The translations under genes were made by a program, and so were the position numbers. A stretch of DNA of 6,149 nucleotides from Moraxellaceae bacterium. Lineage in GTDB: Bacteria > Pseudomonadota > Gammaproteobacteria > Pseudomonadales > Moraxellaceae. Under the pieces are notes generated by a model. The model worked only from the letters and a program-made list of their open reading frames with translations. It had not been told where the DNA came from and searched no databases. How positions within the stretch are numbered: the first letter of the stretch is position 1; every line of letters starts with the position of its first letter. The stretch is taken from contig JAJNDL010000080.1 of assembly GCA_021156385.1 (NCBI GenBank), positions 1 to 6,149 on the forward strand, given 5' to 3'. Below, piece after piece: positions 1 to 5,196 of the stretch.

Positions 1-1104
1 GTGGGCAGCACGAACCCGGATGCCGGGCAACAACGGGCCTTGCTGCAAGCTTGCTGCGCAGCCAAGGAAGCGCTGACGACACAGGATGTGGCAGAAATCC
101 GTTATGCGGAATGCAACATCGTGCTCGACCGGAAGCGGTTCGACGTACTGATCGCGCCGCTGGTGGAACGCACCATGCGGGCTTGTCGCCATACGCTGCG
201 GGATGCCGGCATCAAGACGAGCGACGTTCAGGAAGTGGTGATGGTCGGAGGATCGACCCGTGTACCGCTGGTGCGGGAAAAGGTTGCGGAATACTTCGGG
301 CGGGCGCCACTGACCAGCATCGATCCGGACAAGGTGGTGGCCATCGGCGCAGCCATCCAGGCAGACGTCCTGGCTGGCAACAAGCCCGAAAGCGACATGC
401 TGCTGCTCGATGTCATCCCGCTCTCGCTCGGTCTCGAGACCATGGGCGGCCTGGTGGAAAAAATCATTCCGCGCAATACGACGATCCCGGCCGCGCGCGC
501 CCAGGAGTTCACCACATTCAAGGATGGCCAGACGGCCATGAGCATCCATGTGCTGCAGGGTGAGCGCGACATGGTGGCCGACTGCCGCTCGCTGGCACGT
601 TTCGAGCTGCACGGCATTCCGCCCCTGGTGGCCGGCGCGGCTCGCATCCGGGTGATGTTCCAGGTGGATGCCGATGGTCTGCTGAATGTCAGTGCTGAAG
701 AAACGACGTCCGGCGTACGCAGTGAAATTACCGTGAAGCCTTCCTACGGCCTGGCGGATGAAGAGATTGCGCGCATGCTGAAGGAATCGATGGCGGCAGC
801 GGAGGCCGACAAGAGTGCGCGCATGCTCGCCGAGGAAAAGGTGGAAGGCGAGCGCCTGCTGCTGGCGCTTGAGGCAGCCCTGCAGGAAGACGGCAACATG
901 CTGCTCGATGCGGACGAGCGTGCACAGATCGAGCAGGCGATGCGGGAGCTGAGGGAAGAAATGGGCGGTGCTGACCTGATTGCGATACGCGCCGGGGTGA
1001 AGGCCCTGAACGAAGCATCCGAACCCTTCGCGGCCCGTCGCATGAATGCCGGGGTGCGCCAGGCCCTCACCGGGCGGTCCATCGACGAAGTAGCCAAAGA
1101 GTGA
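1..1104 (+). CDS. hscA: Fe-S cluster assembly chaperone HscA (Hsp70 family), C-terminal part
   Basis: This is the last 367 codons of a specialised Hsp70. In the family, HscA works with the J-protein HscB in the cytoplasm and uses ATP to drive cluster release from the scaffold IscU to acceptor proteins. The frame is open at the window edge, and the full protein is about 616 residues in E. coli, so roughly 250 N-terminal residues lie upstream. The GTG at base 1 is an internal valine codon, not a start. Visible parts are the end of the ATPase domain with the phosphate/adenosine motif [13 protein letters not shown] (local residues 81-93), the interdomain linker [14 protein letters not shown] (about 134-147), a beta substrate-binding domain (about 148-250) and a helical lid (about 252-350). 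The run [19 protein letters not shown] (104-122) is typical of HscA rather than DnaK, and the tail SIDEV also matches HscA. The fdx gene follows 5 nt after the stop, as in other isc operons. No frameshift or lost motif is seen. Confidence 0.97.
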   Translation: MGSTNPDAGQQRALLQACCAAKEALTTQDVAEIRYAECNIVLDRKRFDVLIAPLVERTMRACRHTLRDAGIKTSDVQEVVMVGGSTRVPLVREKVAEYFGRAPLTSIDPDKVVAIGAAIQADVLAGNKPESDMLLLDVIPLSLGLETMGGLVEKIIPRNTTIPAARAQEFTTFKDGQTAMSIHVLQGERDMVADCRSLARFELHGIPPLVAGAARIRVMFQVDADGLLNVSAEETTSGVRSEITVKPSYGLADEEIARMLKESMAAAEADKSARMLAEEKVEGERLLLALEAALQEDGNMLLDADERAQIEQAMRELREEMGGADLIAIRAGVKALNEASEPFAARRMNAGVRQALTGRSIDEVAKE

Positions 1105-1109
1105 CGCCA

Positions 1110-1448
1110 ATGCCGAAGATCGTATTCCTGCCGCACCACGAAATCTGTCCCGACGGCGCCGTGATCGATGCCGAGAAGGGCGAATCCATCTGCGAGGCGG
1201 CACTGCGCAACGGCCTGAAGATCGAGCATGCCTGCGAGATGTCCTGCGCCTGCACGACCTGCCACGTGGTGGTCCGCGAAGGCTTCGACGGCCTGAATGA
1301 GCCGGATGAGCTGGAAGAAGACATGCTGGACAAGGCCTGGGGCCTCGAGGCCGAGTCGCGGCTGTCCTGCCAGGCCATTGTGGACGGCGACGACCTTGTA
1401 GTCGAAATCCCCAGGTACACCATCAATCACGCGTCAGAGAAGCACTGA
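1110..1448 (+). CDS. fdx: ISC-type [2Fe-2S] ferredoxin
   Basis: This 112-residue adrenodoxin-type ferredoxin (111 in E. coli) is known to supply electrons to the IscS/IscU cluster assembly machinery in the cytoplasm. The cluster ligands are visible as Cys42, Cys48, Cys51 (in [13 protein letters not shown]) and Cys87 (in RLSCQA). Cys46, the extra conserved cysteine of the isc ferredoxins, is present. The acidic stretch around residues 64-71 and the motif [10 protein letters not shown] (71-80) match the family, as does the end [12 protein letters not shown] chose ATG 1110 because the protein then begins MPKIVFLPH, like E. coli Fdx (MPKIVILPH). The in-frame GTG at 1101 would add three residues and overlap the hscA stop, with no support. 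A weak purine stretch AAAGAG (1096-1101) lies 8 nt upstream. Translation is probably coupled to hscA, whose stop is 5 nt before the start. Confidence 0.97.
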   Translation: MPKIVFLPHHEICPDGAVIDAEKGESICEAALRNGLKIEHACEMSCACTTCHVVVREGFDGLNEPDELEEDMLDKAWGLEAESRLSCQAIVDGDDLVVEIPRYTINHASEKH

Positions 1449-1468
1449 CAGCCTTGCCGGAGAGCCCC

Positions 1469-1666
1469 ATGGGACTGAAATGGACCGATTCGCGCGATAT
1501 CGCCATTGAACTGGCCGAGGCCAATCCCGATGTCGACCCCCGCAGCGTCCGCTTCACCGAGCTCATGCAGTGGGTATTGGCCCTTCCGGATTTCGATGAC
1601 GACCCGAAGCACTGCGGCGAGAAGGTACTGGAGGCGATACAGCTGGCATGGATGGATGAGGTCTGA
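1469..1666 (+). CDS. iscX: Fe-S assembly accessory protein IscX
   Basis: This small acidic protein of 65 residues (66 in E. coli) begins [12 protein letters not shown] and contains [12 protein letters not shown] (21-32) and DFDDDP (41-46), followed by [14 protein letters not shown]. All of these are hallmarks of the IscX (YfhJ) family. IscX binds the cysteine desulfurase IscS and iron and is thought to modulate the rate of cluster assembly, at a site overlapping that of frataxin. Start ATG 1469 is preceded by a good Shine-Dalgarno GGAG (1459-1462) with 6 nt spacing. A TTG at 1454 in the same frame would lie upstream of that site and is rejected. The gene is 20 nt after fdx and is the usual last gene of the isc operon. 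A Cys at residue 49 (KHCGEK) replaces a non-cysteine position in E. coli; I attach no function to it. Confidence 0.95.
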   Translation: MGLKWTDSRDIAIELAEANPDVDPRSVRFTELMQWVLALPDFDDDPKHCGEKVLEAIQLAWMDEV

Positions 1667-1693
1667 TCGTCCCGGATGGACGCTGTTGTCGAC

Positions 1694-1722
1694 ATGGTAA
1701 AGGCGGCAAAGCTGCGTATAAT
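1694..1722 (+). promoter_or_regulatory. Candidate sigma70 promoter for ndk
   Basis: A perfect -10 hexamer TATAAT lies at 1717-1722 in the 129-nt gap between iscX and ndk. With a 17-nt spacer the -35 would be ATGGTA (1694-1699), only 3 of 6 to consensus. A better hexamer, TCGACA (1689-1694, 5 of 6), sits 22 nt away, which is too far for a normal promoter. A TG lies one base too far upstream for a canonical extended -10. The predicted start would be near 1729, giving a leader of about 65 nt before the ndk ATG. Inference only; ndk could also be reached by readthrough from the isc operon. Confidence 0.5.
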
Positions 1723-1736
1723 CGCGGCTTCGTTTG

Positions 1737-1758
1737 GAGGACCGGCGCTGGCGGCCTC
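1737..1758 (+). other. Possible stem-loop in the ndk leader
   Basis: GAGG (1737-1740) and CCG (1742-1744) can pair with CGG (1752-1754) and CCTC (1755-1758), giving a 7-bp GC-rich stem with A1741 bulged and a 7-nt loop. It would lie near the 5' end of a transcript starting at the candidate promoter. No U-run follows, so it is not a typical terminator. At this GC content a stem of this size can arise by chance. Confidence 0.3.
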
Positions 1759-1795
1759 TAACCCGTTGATTCTTATAGAACTTGTGGAGAGCATC

Positions 1796-2227
1796 ATGGC
1801 TATCGAACGTACCCTGTCCATCATCAAGCCGGACGCAGTGGGTAAGAACGTGATCGGCGAGATCTATTCCCGCTTCGAAAAGGCCGGCCTGAAGGTCGTG
1901 GCGGCCAAGATGAAGCACCTGTCCCGCAGCGAAGCCGAGGGCTTCTATGCCGAGCACCGCGAGCGTGGCTTCTTCAACGACCTGGTCAGCTTCATGACCT
2001 CCGGCCCCGTGGTGGTTTCCGTGCTGGAAGGCGAGAATGCCGTGGCCCTGCATCGCAACCTGATGGGCGCTACCGATCCCAAGAAGGCCGAGGCAGGCAC
2101 CATTCGCGCGGATTTCGCCGTCAGCATCGACGAGAATGCCGTGCACGGTTCCGACAGCACGACGTCGGCAGCGCGCGAAGTTGCCTATTTCTTCAGTGCC
2201 ACCGAGCTCTGCCCGCGTACGCGCTGA
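1796..2227 (+). CDS. ndk: Nucleoside diphosphate kinase
   Basis: The enzyme moves the gamma phosphate of ATP to other nucleoside diphosphates through a phosphohistidine intermediate, balancing (d)NTP pools in the cytoplasm. The protein has 143 residues, the same as E. coli Ndk. The catalytic His117 is in NAVHGSDS (114-121). Known nucleotide-site residues are in place: Lys11 (IIKPDAV), Tyr51, Phe59, Arg87, Thr93, Arg104 and Asn114. The end ELCPRTR is identical to that of E. coli. ATG 1796 is chosen because it gives the family N-terminus [13 protein letters not shown] and has a Shine-Dalgarno GGAG (1786-1789) 6 nt upstream. Earlier in-frame starts back to 1676 add non-conserved residues and would run through the candidate promoter. 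It is separated from iscX by 129 nt and from rlmN by 185 nt, so it may form its own transcription unit. No anomaly was seen. Confidence 0.98.
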   Translation: MAIERTLSIIKPDAVGKNVIGEIYSRFEKAGLKVVAAKMKHLSRSEAEGFYAEHRERGFFNDLVSFMTSGPVVVSVLEGENAVALHRNLMGATDPKKAEAGTIRADFAVSIDENAVHGSDSTTSAAREVAYFFSATELCPRTR

Positions 2228-2237
2228 GTGGTTGCGG

Positions 2238-2269
2238 TTCGTGCACCGCGGCTGGTCCGGGTGCACGAA
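2238..2269 (+). terminator. Perfect 10-bp inverted repeat after ndk, possible transcript-end hairpin
   Basis: TTCGTGCACC (2238-2247) and GGTGCACGAA (2260-2269) are perfect reverse complements. Inside them CGG (2249-2251) can pair with CCG (2257-2259), leaving G2248 bulged and a 5-nt loop, so the stem could reach 13 bp. It starts 10 nt after the ndk stop, where a transcript-end or mRNA-protecting hairpin is expected. No T-run follows on either strand, so it is not a standard intrinsic terminator. The palindromic GTGCAC core could also be a protein site. The structure is seen; the role is inferred. Confidence 0.45.
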
Positions 2270-2311
2270 TCGGCGGTCCTGGCTGAAATGGCCTGCCGTC
2301 TATGCTTAAAG

Positions 2312-2340
2312 GGAGATACCGGTGGCCGCGGTATGACTCC
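2312..2340 (+). other. Second stem-loop in the ndk-rlmN gap
   Basis: ATACCG (2316-2321) pairs with CGGTAT (2329-2334) around a 7-nt loop. Below it GGAG (2312-2315) pairs with CTCC (2337-2340), separated by a 2-nt bulge (2335-2336), for a total of 10 bp. No U-tract follows on the plus strand; on the minus strand TTTAAG follows. It could be part of an rlmN leader if transcription enters from ndk or starts nearby. Function unknown. Confidence 0.4.
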
Positions 2341-2363
2341 TGGCAATAAAAGGCCAACAGATT

Positions 2364-2378
2364 AGGCCGTACCGGCCT
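2364..2378 (+). other. Short palindrome AGGCCG-TAC-CGGCCT before rlmN
   Basis: Two perfect 6-bp arms are separated by three bases, just upstream of a candidate -10 (CATAAT, 2382-2387). As DNA it could be an operator; as RNA it would be a small tight hairpin 34 nt before the rlmN start. No further evidence. Confidence 0.35.
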
Positions 2379-2381
2379 CGA

Positions 2382-2387
2382 CATAAT
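2382..2387 (+). promoter_or_regulatory. Weak candidate -10 element for rlmN
   Basis: CATAAT matches the -10 consensus at 5 of 6 positions. No convincing -35 lies 16-18 nt upstream. If used, transcription would begin around 2394 and leave a leader of about 20 nt. A second weaker -10 is TATGCT (2301-2306, 4 of 6). Readthrough from ndk is an equal alternative. Confidence 0.25.
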
Positions 2388-2412
2388 TGGTGTAGCAACC
2401 GGTCGAAACTAC

Positions 2413-3597
2413 ATGAATACAGACAATAGCGTCTCTCCTTCTTCCATCGCGAAAACCAATCTCCTCGGGCTGACCCGCAGCCAGATGGAGGAGTTTTTTG
2501 TTGCAATCGGTGAAAAGAAATTCCGCGCCCAGCAGGTCATGAAGTGGATCCACCAGCTCGGTGTCGACGACTTCGAGCAGATGACCAATGTCTCCAAGGT
2601 GCTGCGCCAGAAACTGGTCGAAGTGGCGGAGATCCGTGCTCCCGAGGTCGTGCATCGCGAGTTTTCCGCCGACGGTACCCGCAAATGGGTGCTGCGGGTG
2701 GGTGACAACTCCATGGTCGAGACCGTGCTGATTCCCGACGGCGACCGCAAGACGCTCTGTGTTTCTTCGCAGGTGGGTTGTTCGCTCGACTGCAGCTTCT
2801 GCTCGACCGGCAAGCAGGGATTCCAGCGCGACCTGACGGCGGCCGAGATCATCGGGCAGGTATGGGTAGCCAACCGTTCCTATTTCGAAAACGAGCCGCT
2901 CATGGAAAACCGCGAGCGCGCCATCACCAATGTCGTGATGATGGGCATGGGCGAGCCGCTGCTCAATTTCGACAACGTCGTGCCGGCCATGCACATCATG
3001 CTGGATGATTTCGCCTACGGTCTCTCCAAGCGCAGGGTGACCCTGTCCACCTCGGGCGTGGTGCCGATGCTGGACCGTCTCCATGGGGAGATCGACGTGG
3101 CGCTGGCGGTATCGCTGCACGCGCCCAACGACGAGCTGCGCGACGAGCTCGTGCCCATCAATCGCAAGTACCCGCTCAAGGAGCTGCTGGCGGCCTGCCG
3201 GCGCTATCTGGGGAGGTTCCAGGGTGATGAAGGCGGCCGTCGCCGCATCACTATGGAATACGTCATGCTGGCGGGCGTTAACGATACGGCGGCACATGCG
3301 CGAGAACTCGCGCGCCTGCTGAAGGATACGCCGAGCAAGATCAACCTGATTCCCTTCAATCCTTTCCCGCATGCGCCCTATGCACGTTCGAAGCGCGAGG
3401 ACATCCTCGCCTTCCAGAAGATCGTGGTGGATGCGGGCTATATCTGCACCATCCGCTCCACTCGCGGCGATGACATCGACGCCGCCTGCGGTCAGCTGGT
3501 AGGGCAGGTCCAGGACCGCACGCGGCGCTCGGAGCGCTGGCAGTCGCGCAATGACAACCAGAACAACGTCCGCGAGATTTTCAGGAGTGCAACATGA
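2413..3597 (+). CDS. rlmN: Dual-specificity RNA methyltransferase RlmN (23S rRNA A2503 / tRNA A37 C2-methylation)
   Basis: This radical-SAM enzyme makes 2-methyladenosine at A2503 of 23S rRNA and at A37 of some tRNAs, supporting translational fidelity. The protein has 394 residues (384 in E. coli). An N-terminal accessory domain (about 15-100; [18 protein letters not shown]) precedes the radical-SAM core. The [4Fe-4S] motif is Cys123-x3-Cys127-x2-Cys130 ([15 protein letters not shown]). The two catalytic cysteines are Cys116 (LCVSSQVGC) and Cys359 (DIDAACGQL), matching E. coli Cys118 and the methyl-carrying Cys355. The SAM-binding MGMGEPLLN is at 177-185. These separate RlmN from Cfr. ATG 2413 is the only reasonable start: no alternative start precedes it in frame, and the next Met is inside a conserved helix. 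No clear Shine-Dalgarno is present. The stop overlaps the pilF start by 4 nt (ATGA), implying coupled translation. The C-terminal 20 or so residues are hydrophilic and not conserved. Confidence 0.97.
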   Translation: MNTDNSVSPSSIAKTNLLGLTRSQMEEFFVAIGEKKFRAQQVMKWIHQLGVDDFEQMTNVSKVLRQKLVEVAEIRAPEVVHREFSADGTRKWVLRVGDNSMVETVLIPDGDRKTLCVSSQVGCSLDCSFCSTGKQGFQRDLTAAEIIGQVWVANRSYFENEPLMENRERAITNVVMMGMGEPLLNFDNVVPAMHIMLDDFAYGLSKRRVTLSTSGVVPMLDRLHGEIDVALAVSLHAPNDELRDELVPINRKYPLKELLAACRRYLGRFQGDEGGRRRITMEYVMLAGVNDTAAHARELARLLKDTPSKINLIPFNPFPHAPYARSKREDILAFQKIVVDAGYICTIRSTRGDDIDAACGQLVGQVQDRTRRSERWQSRNDNQNNVREIFRSAT

Positions 3598-4364
3598 AGA
3601 GGTTTGTTGCGGTCGGGGCAGTGTTGCTGCTGACTGCCTGTGCAACCGTGATCGAGGAGCCCAAGTTCCGCAAGCCTGATCCCGAAGCGGCAGCCCGGAA
3701 CCGTGTCGCGCTGGCGGCCGAGTACCTCAAGACCGGTGACAACGAAAAGGCCCAGCTGCAACTGCGCCGCGCCCTGGACTCCAACCCCGACTCGCCGGAA
3801 GCGCATAACCTCATGGGTGTGCTGCTCGAGCGCGATGGCGACATCAAGGGTGCGGATCGCGAATACCGCAAGGCCATCCGCCTGCGCGAAGGTTATGCGC
3901 AGGCCCACAACAATTACGGCAGCTTCCTGTTCCGCCAGCAGCGCTACAAGGATGCGATCAAGCAGTTCACGCTTGCAACGGAAGACATGGGTTACCCCTT
4001 GCGTGCACAGGCATACGAAGGCTGGGCGCGCAGCGCTTTCAGGCTGGGTAATGACGAGGCGGCAATGCACGCCGCTACGCGCGCGCTCAAGCTCGATTCC
4101 AGCCTGCCCATCGCGACCCTGCTGCTGGCGGAAATCCACTACAACCAGAAGAACTACGAGGCCTCCCACGGCCTCTACAAGCGTTATCTGCAGTTCACCA
4201 GCGAAGTGCCGCAAACGGCACAGAGCCTGTGGCTGGGGATTCGCCTTGAGCGTCGTTTCGGGAACAAGGATGCACTGGCCAGCTATGAGCTGGCCTTGAA
4301 GCGCTTGTATCCGGATAGCCCGGAATACAAACAGTATCAGGAAGCCCTTCGGGCGGAGAAATAA
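3594..4364 (+). CDS. pilF: Type IV pilus biogenesis/stability lipoprotein PilF (PilW), TPR protein
   Basis: The family pilotin helps the secretin PilQ reach and oligomerise in the outer membrane, which type IV pilus assembly needs. The 256-residue protein (about 252 in P. aeruginosa PilF) starts [16 protein letters not shown], a lipoprotein signal with lipobox LTAC and lipidated Cys16. The next residue is Ala, not Asp, consistent with sorting to the outer membrane. After a short linker come about six TPR units, roughly at 36-67, 70-101, 104-131, 138-171, 173-201 and 208-240. Typical elements include [21 protein letters not shown] and [21 protein letters not shown]. The start ATG 3594 overlaps the rlmN stop and has Shine-Dalgarno AGGAG (3583-3587) 6 nt upstream. 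Its place between rlmN and rodZ is the known one for pilF. The other pil genes are not in this window, so whether pili are made cannot be judged. The alternative of a generic TPR lipoprotein is unlikely given length and context. Confidence 0.93.
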   Translation: MKRFVAVGAVLLLTACATVIEEPKFRKPDPEAAARNRVALAAEYLKTGDNEKAQLQLRRALDSNPDSPEAHNLMGVLLERDGDIKGADREYRKAIRLREGYAQAHNNYGSFLFRQQRYKDAIKQFTLATEDMGYPLRAQAYEGWARSAFRLGNDEAAMHAATRALKLDSSLPIATLLLAEIHYNQKNYEASHGLYKRYLQFTSEVPQTAQSLWLGIRLERRFGNKDALASYELALKRLYPDSPEYKQYQEALRAEK

Positions 4365-4370
4365 ATAAAG

Positions 4371-4388
4371 CCTGCTGCCAACAGCAGG
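4371..4388 (+). terminator. Perfect 7-bp hairpin between pilF and rodZ, U-rich flank on the minus strand
   Basis: CCTGCTG (4371-4377) and CAGCAGG (4382-4388) pair perfectly around the loop CCAA. Plus-strand RNA continues UAGAAG, not a U-tract. The left flank is AAATAAATAAAG, so RNA read from the minus strand would show the hairpin followed by CUUUAUUUAUUU, resembling an intrinsic terminator. It may stop antisense transcripts, stabilise the pilF mRNA end, or affect rodZ translation. Its 3' arm ends 11 nt before the rodZ Shine-Dalgarno. Confidence 0.5.
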
Positions 4389-4399
4389 TAGAAGTATGC

Positions 4400-4403
4400 G
4401 GAG
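4400..4403 (+). promoter_or_regulatory. Ribosome binding site that fixes the GTG start of rodZ
   Basis: GGAG sits 6 nt before GTG 4410 and supports this non-ATG start. The nearby ATG 4395 is in the same frame but meets TAA after three codons (4404-4406), so it cannot start rodZ. Confidence 0.7.
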
Positions 4404-4409
4404 CTAATT

Positions 4410-5174
4410 GTGCGCGAACAGACCCAACCGATCAGCCAGATCGAAGACCTGCAGGAAGAAAATGGCCGGGATGAGGCCGATTATCTCTCCTTCATGCCTG
4501 GCCAGCGCCTGAAGAAGGCACGCGAGTTGCGCGGCATGACGATCGAACAGGTTGCCCACGAGCTGAACCTGTCGCCCCGCTATGTCGTCGCCATGGAGTC
4601 CGACTCCTACAAGAGCCTGCCCGAACCGGCTTTCGTACGCGGCTACATGCGGCGCTATGCGCAGCTTGTGAAGCTGTCGCCGGACGATATCGCCGCCAAG
4701 TTCGACCAGTGCTATGCCGAGGACAAGGAAACGCCCGAAGTCGACGTGCGTCCCCGCAACCCCATTCAGCTGCTCGGCGTCATCGCGCGGCGGCCACGCC
4801 TGCGTGCGCGCCGCCTGCTGCAGTTGGGAGCGCTGGCTTTTGTACTGATCCTGATCGCCGGCTTCCTCTGGAACGGCATTGCCTCCCGGGACACCGTCTC
4901 GGTGGCGGACGAGCCGGTCCTGTCGGTCGACCAGGCAGTGCCGGTGCCCATGGCGCCGGCAGAGTCGGGGATTGCCGTGCCCGGCACTGCGCCGCTGGCG
5001 CCGGCGCCCGTTGTGCCGTCCGCTCCGGCCGCGACTGTGCCGGCCGCGCCGCCTGCCGGTGCAGCGCAGATGCCCGCGCCCGCGCCTGCCACCGGACTGA
5101 ACGTGCTGCCGACCCCTGCGGGTCCTGCAGTGTTGCCGACCCCGGCACCTGCGGCGCCGCCGGCAACGCCCTGA
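4410..5174 (+). CDS. rodZ: Cell-shape protein RodZ, short form without C-terminal DUF4115 domain
   Basis: RodZ is an inner-membrane protein that links the MreB cytoskeleton to the elongation machinery and helps keep the rod shape. Residues 29-97 form the cytoplasmic helix-turn-helix domain, with the family pattern PGQRLKKARELRGMTIEQVA, LNLSPRYVVAMES and PEPAFVRGYMRRYA. This domain contacts MreB in E. coli. A basic stretch (RRPRLRARR, 127-135) precedes one membrane helix at about 136-157, giving an N-in, C-out topology. The remaining 100 or so residues are periplasmic and rich in Pro and Ala, with a repeated VLPTPA (232-237 and 241-246). The protein stops at 254 residues against 337 in E. coli, and the C-terminal beta-rich DUF4115 domain is absent. 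The start is GTG 4410, supported by GGAG 6 nt upstream. The gene is 45 nt after pilF and 22 nt before ispG, the usual neighbours. No remnant of the missing domain is seen in other frames before ispG. Confidence 0.9.
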   Translation: MREQTQPISQIEDLQEENGRDEADYLSFMPGQRLKKARELRGMTIEQVAHELNLSPRYVVAMESDSYKSLPEPAFVRGYMRRYAQLVKLSPDDIAAKFDQCYAEDKETPEVDVRPRNPIQLLGVIARRPRLRARRLLQLGALAFVLILIAGFLWNGIASRDTVSVADEPVLSVDQAVPVPMAPAESGIAVPGTAPLAPAPVVPSAPAATVPAAPPAGAAQMPAPAPATGLNVLPTPAGPAVLPTPAPAAPPATP

Positions 5175-5196
5175 AGCCTGAAAGGACATCTCGGTC

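Noticed and set aside
1101..1109. GTG 1101 as the fdx start
   Set aside because: ATG 1110 reproduces the conserved MPKIV N-terminus, and nothing supports the three extra residues.
744..1430. 228-codon minus-strand frame across hscA and fdx
   Set aside because: It spans two certain genes on the other strand, and its Ser/Arg/Ala-rich translation has no family pattern.
1676..1795. Upstream in-frame extension of ndk by 40 codons
   Set aside because: The extension is not conserved, runs through the TATAAT element and lies upstream of the good GGAG site for ATG 1796.
2347..2369. Minus-strand terminator formed by GGCC repeats followed by TTTTATT
   Set aside because: The stem is only 4 bp with a 9-nt loop, and no minus-strand gene ends here.
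2362..3645. 427-codon open frame on the minus strand opposite rlmN
   Set aside because: It mirrors a well-conserved rlmN, has no recognisable domain, and long antisense frames are expected in GC-rich DNA with few stop codons.
4344..4354. GCCC-TTC-GGGC mini-hairpin at the end of pilF
   Set aside because: Only 4 bp, inside coding sequence, with no U-tract; probably chance.
5080..5196. Frameshift as the cause of the short RodZ
   Set aside because: The other forward frames show no DUF4115-like sequence; one stops at 5100 and the other continues into an out-of-frame reading of ispG. Only a larger deletion could explain it, which the sequence alone cannot show.
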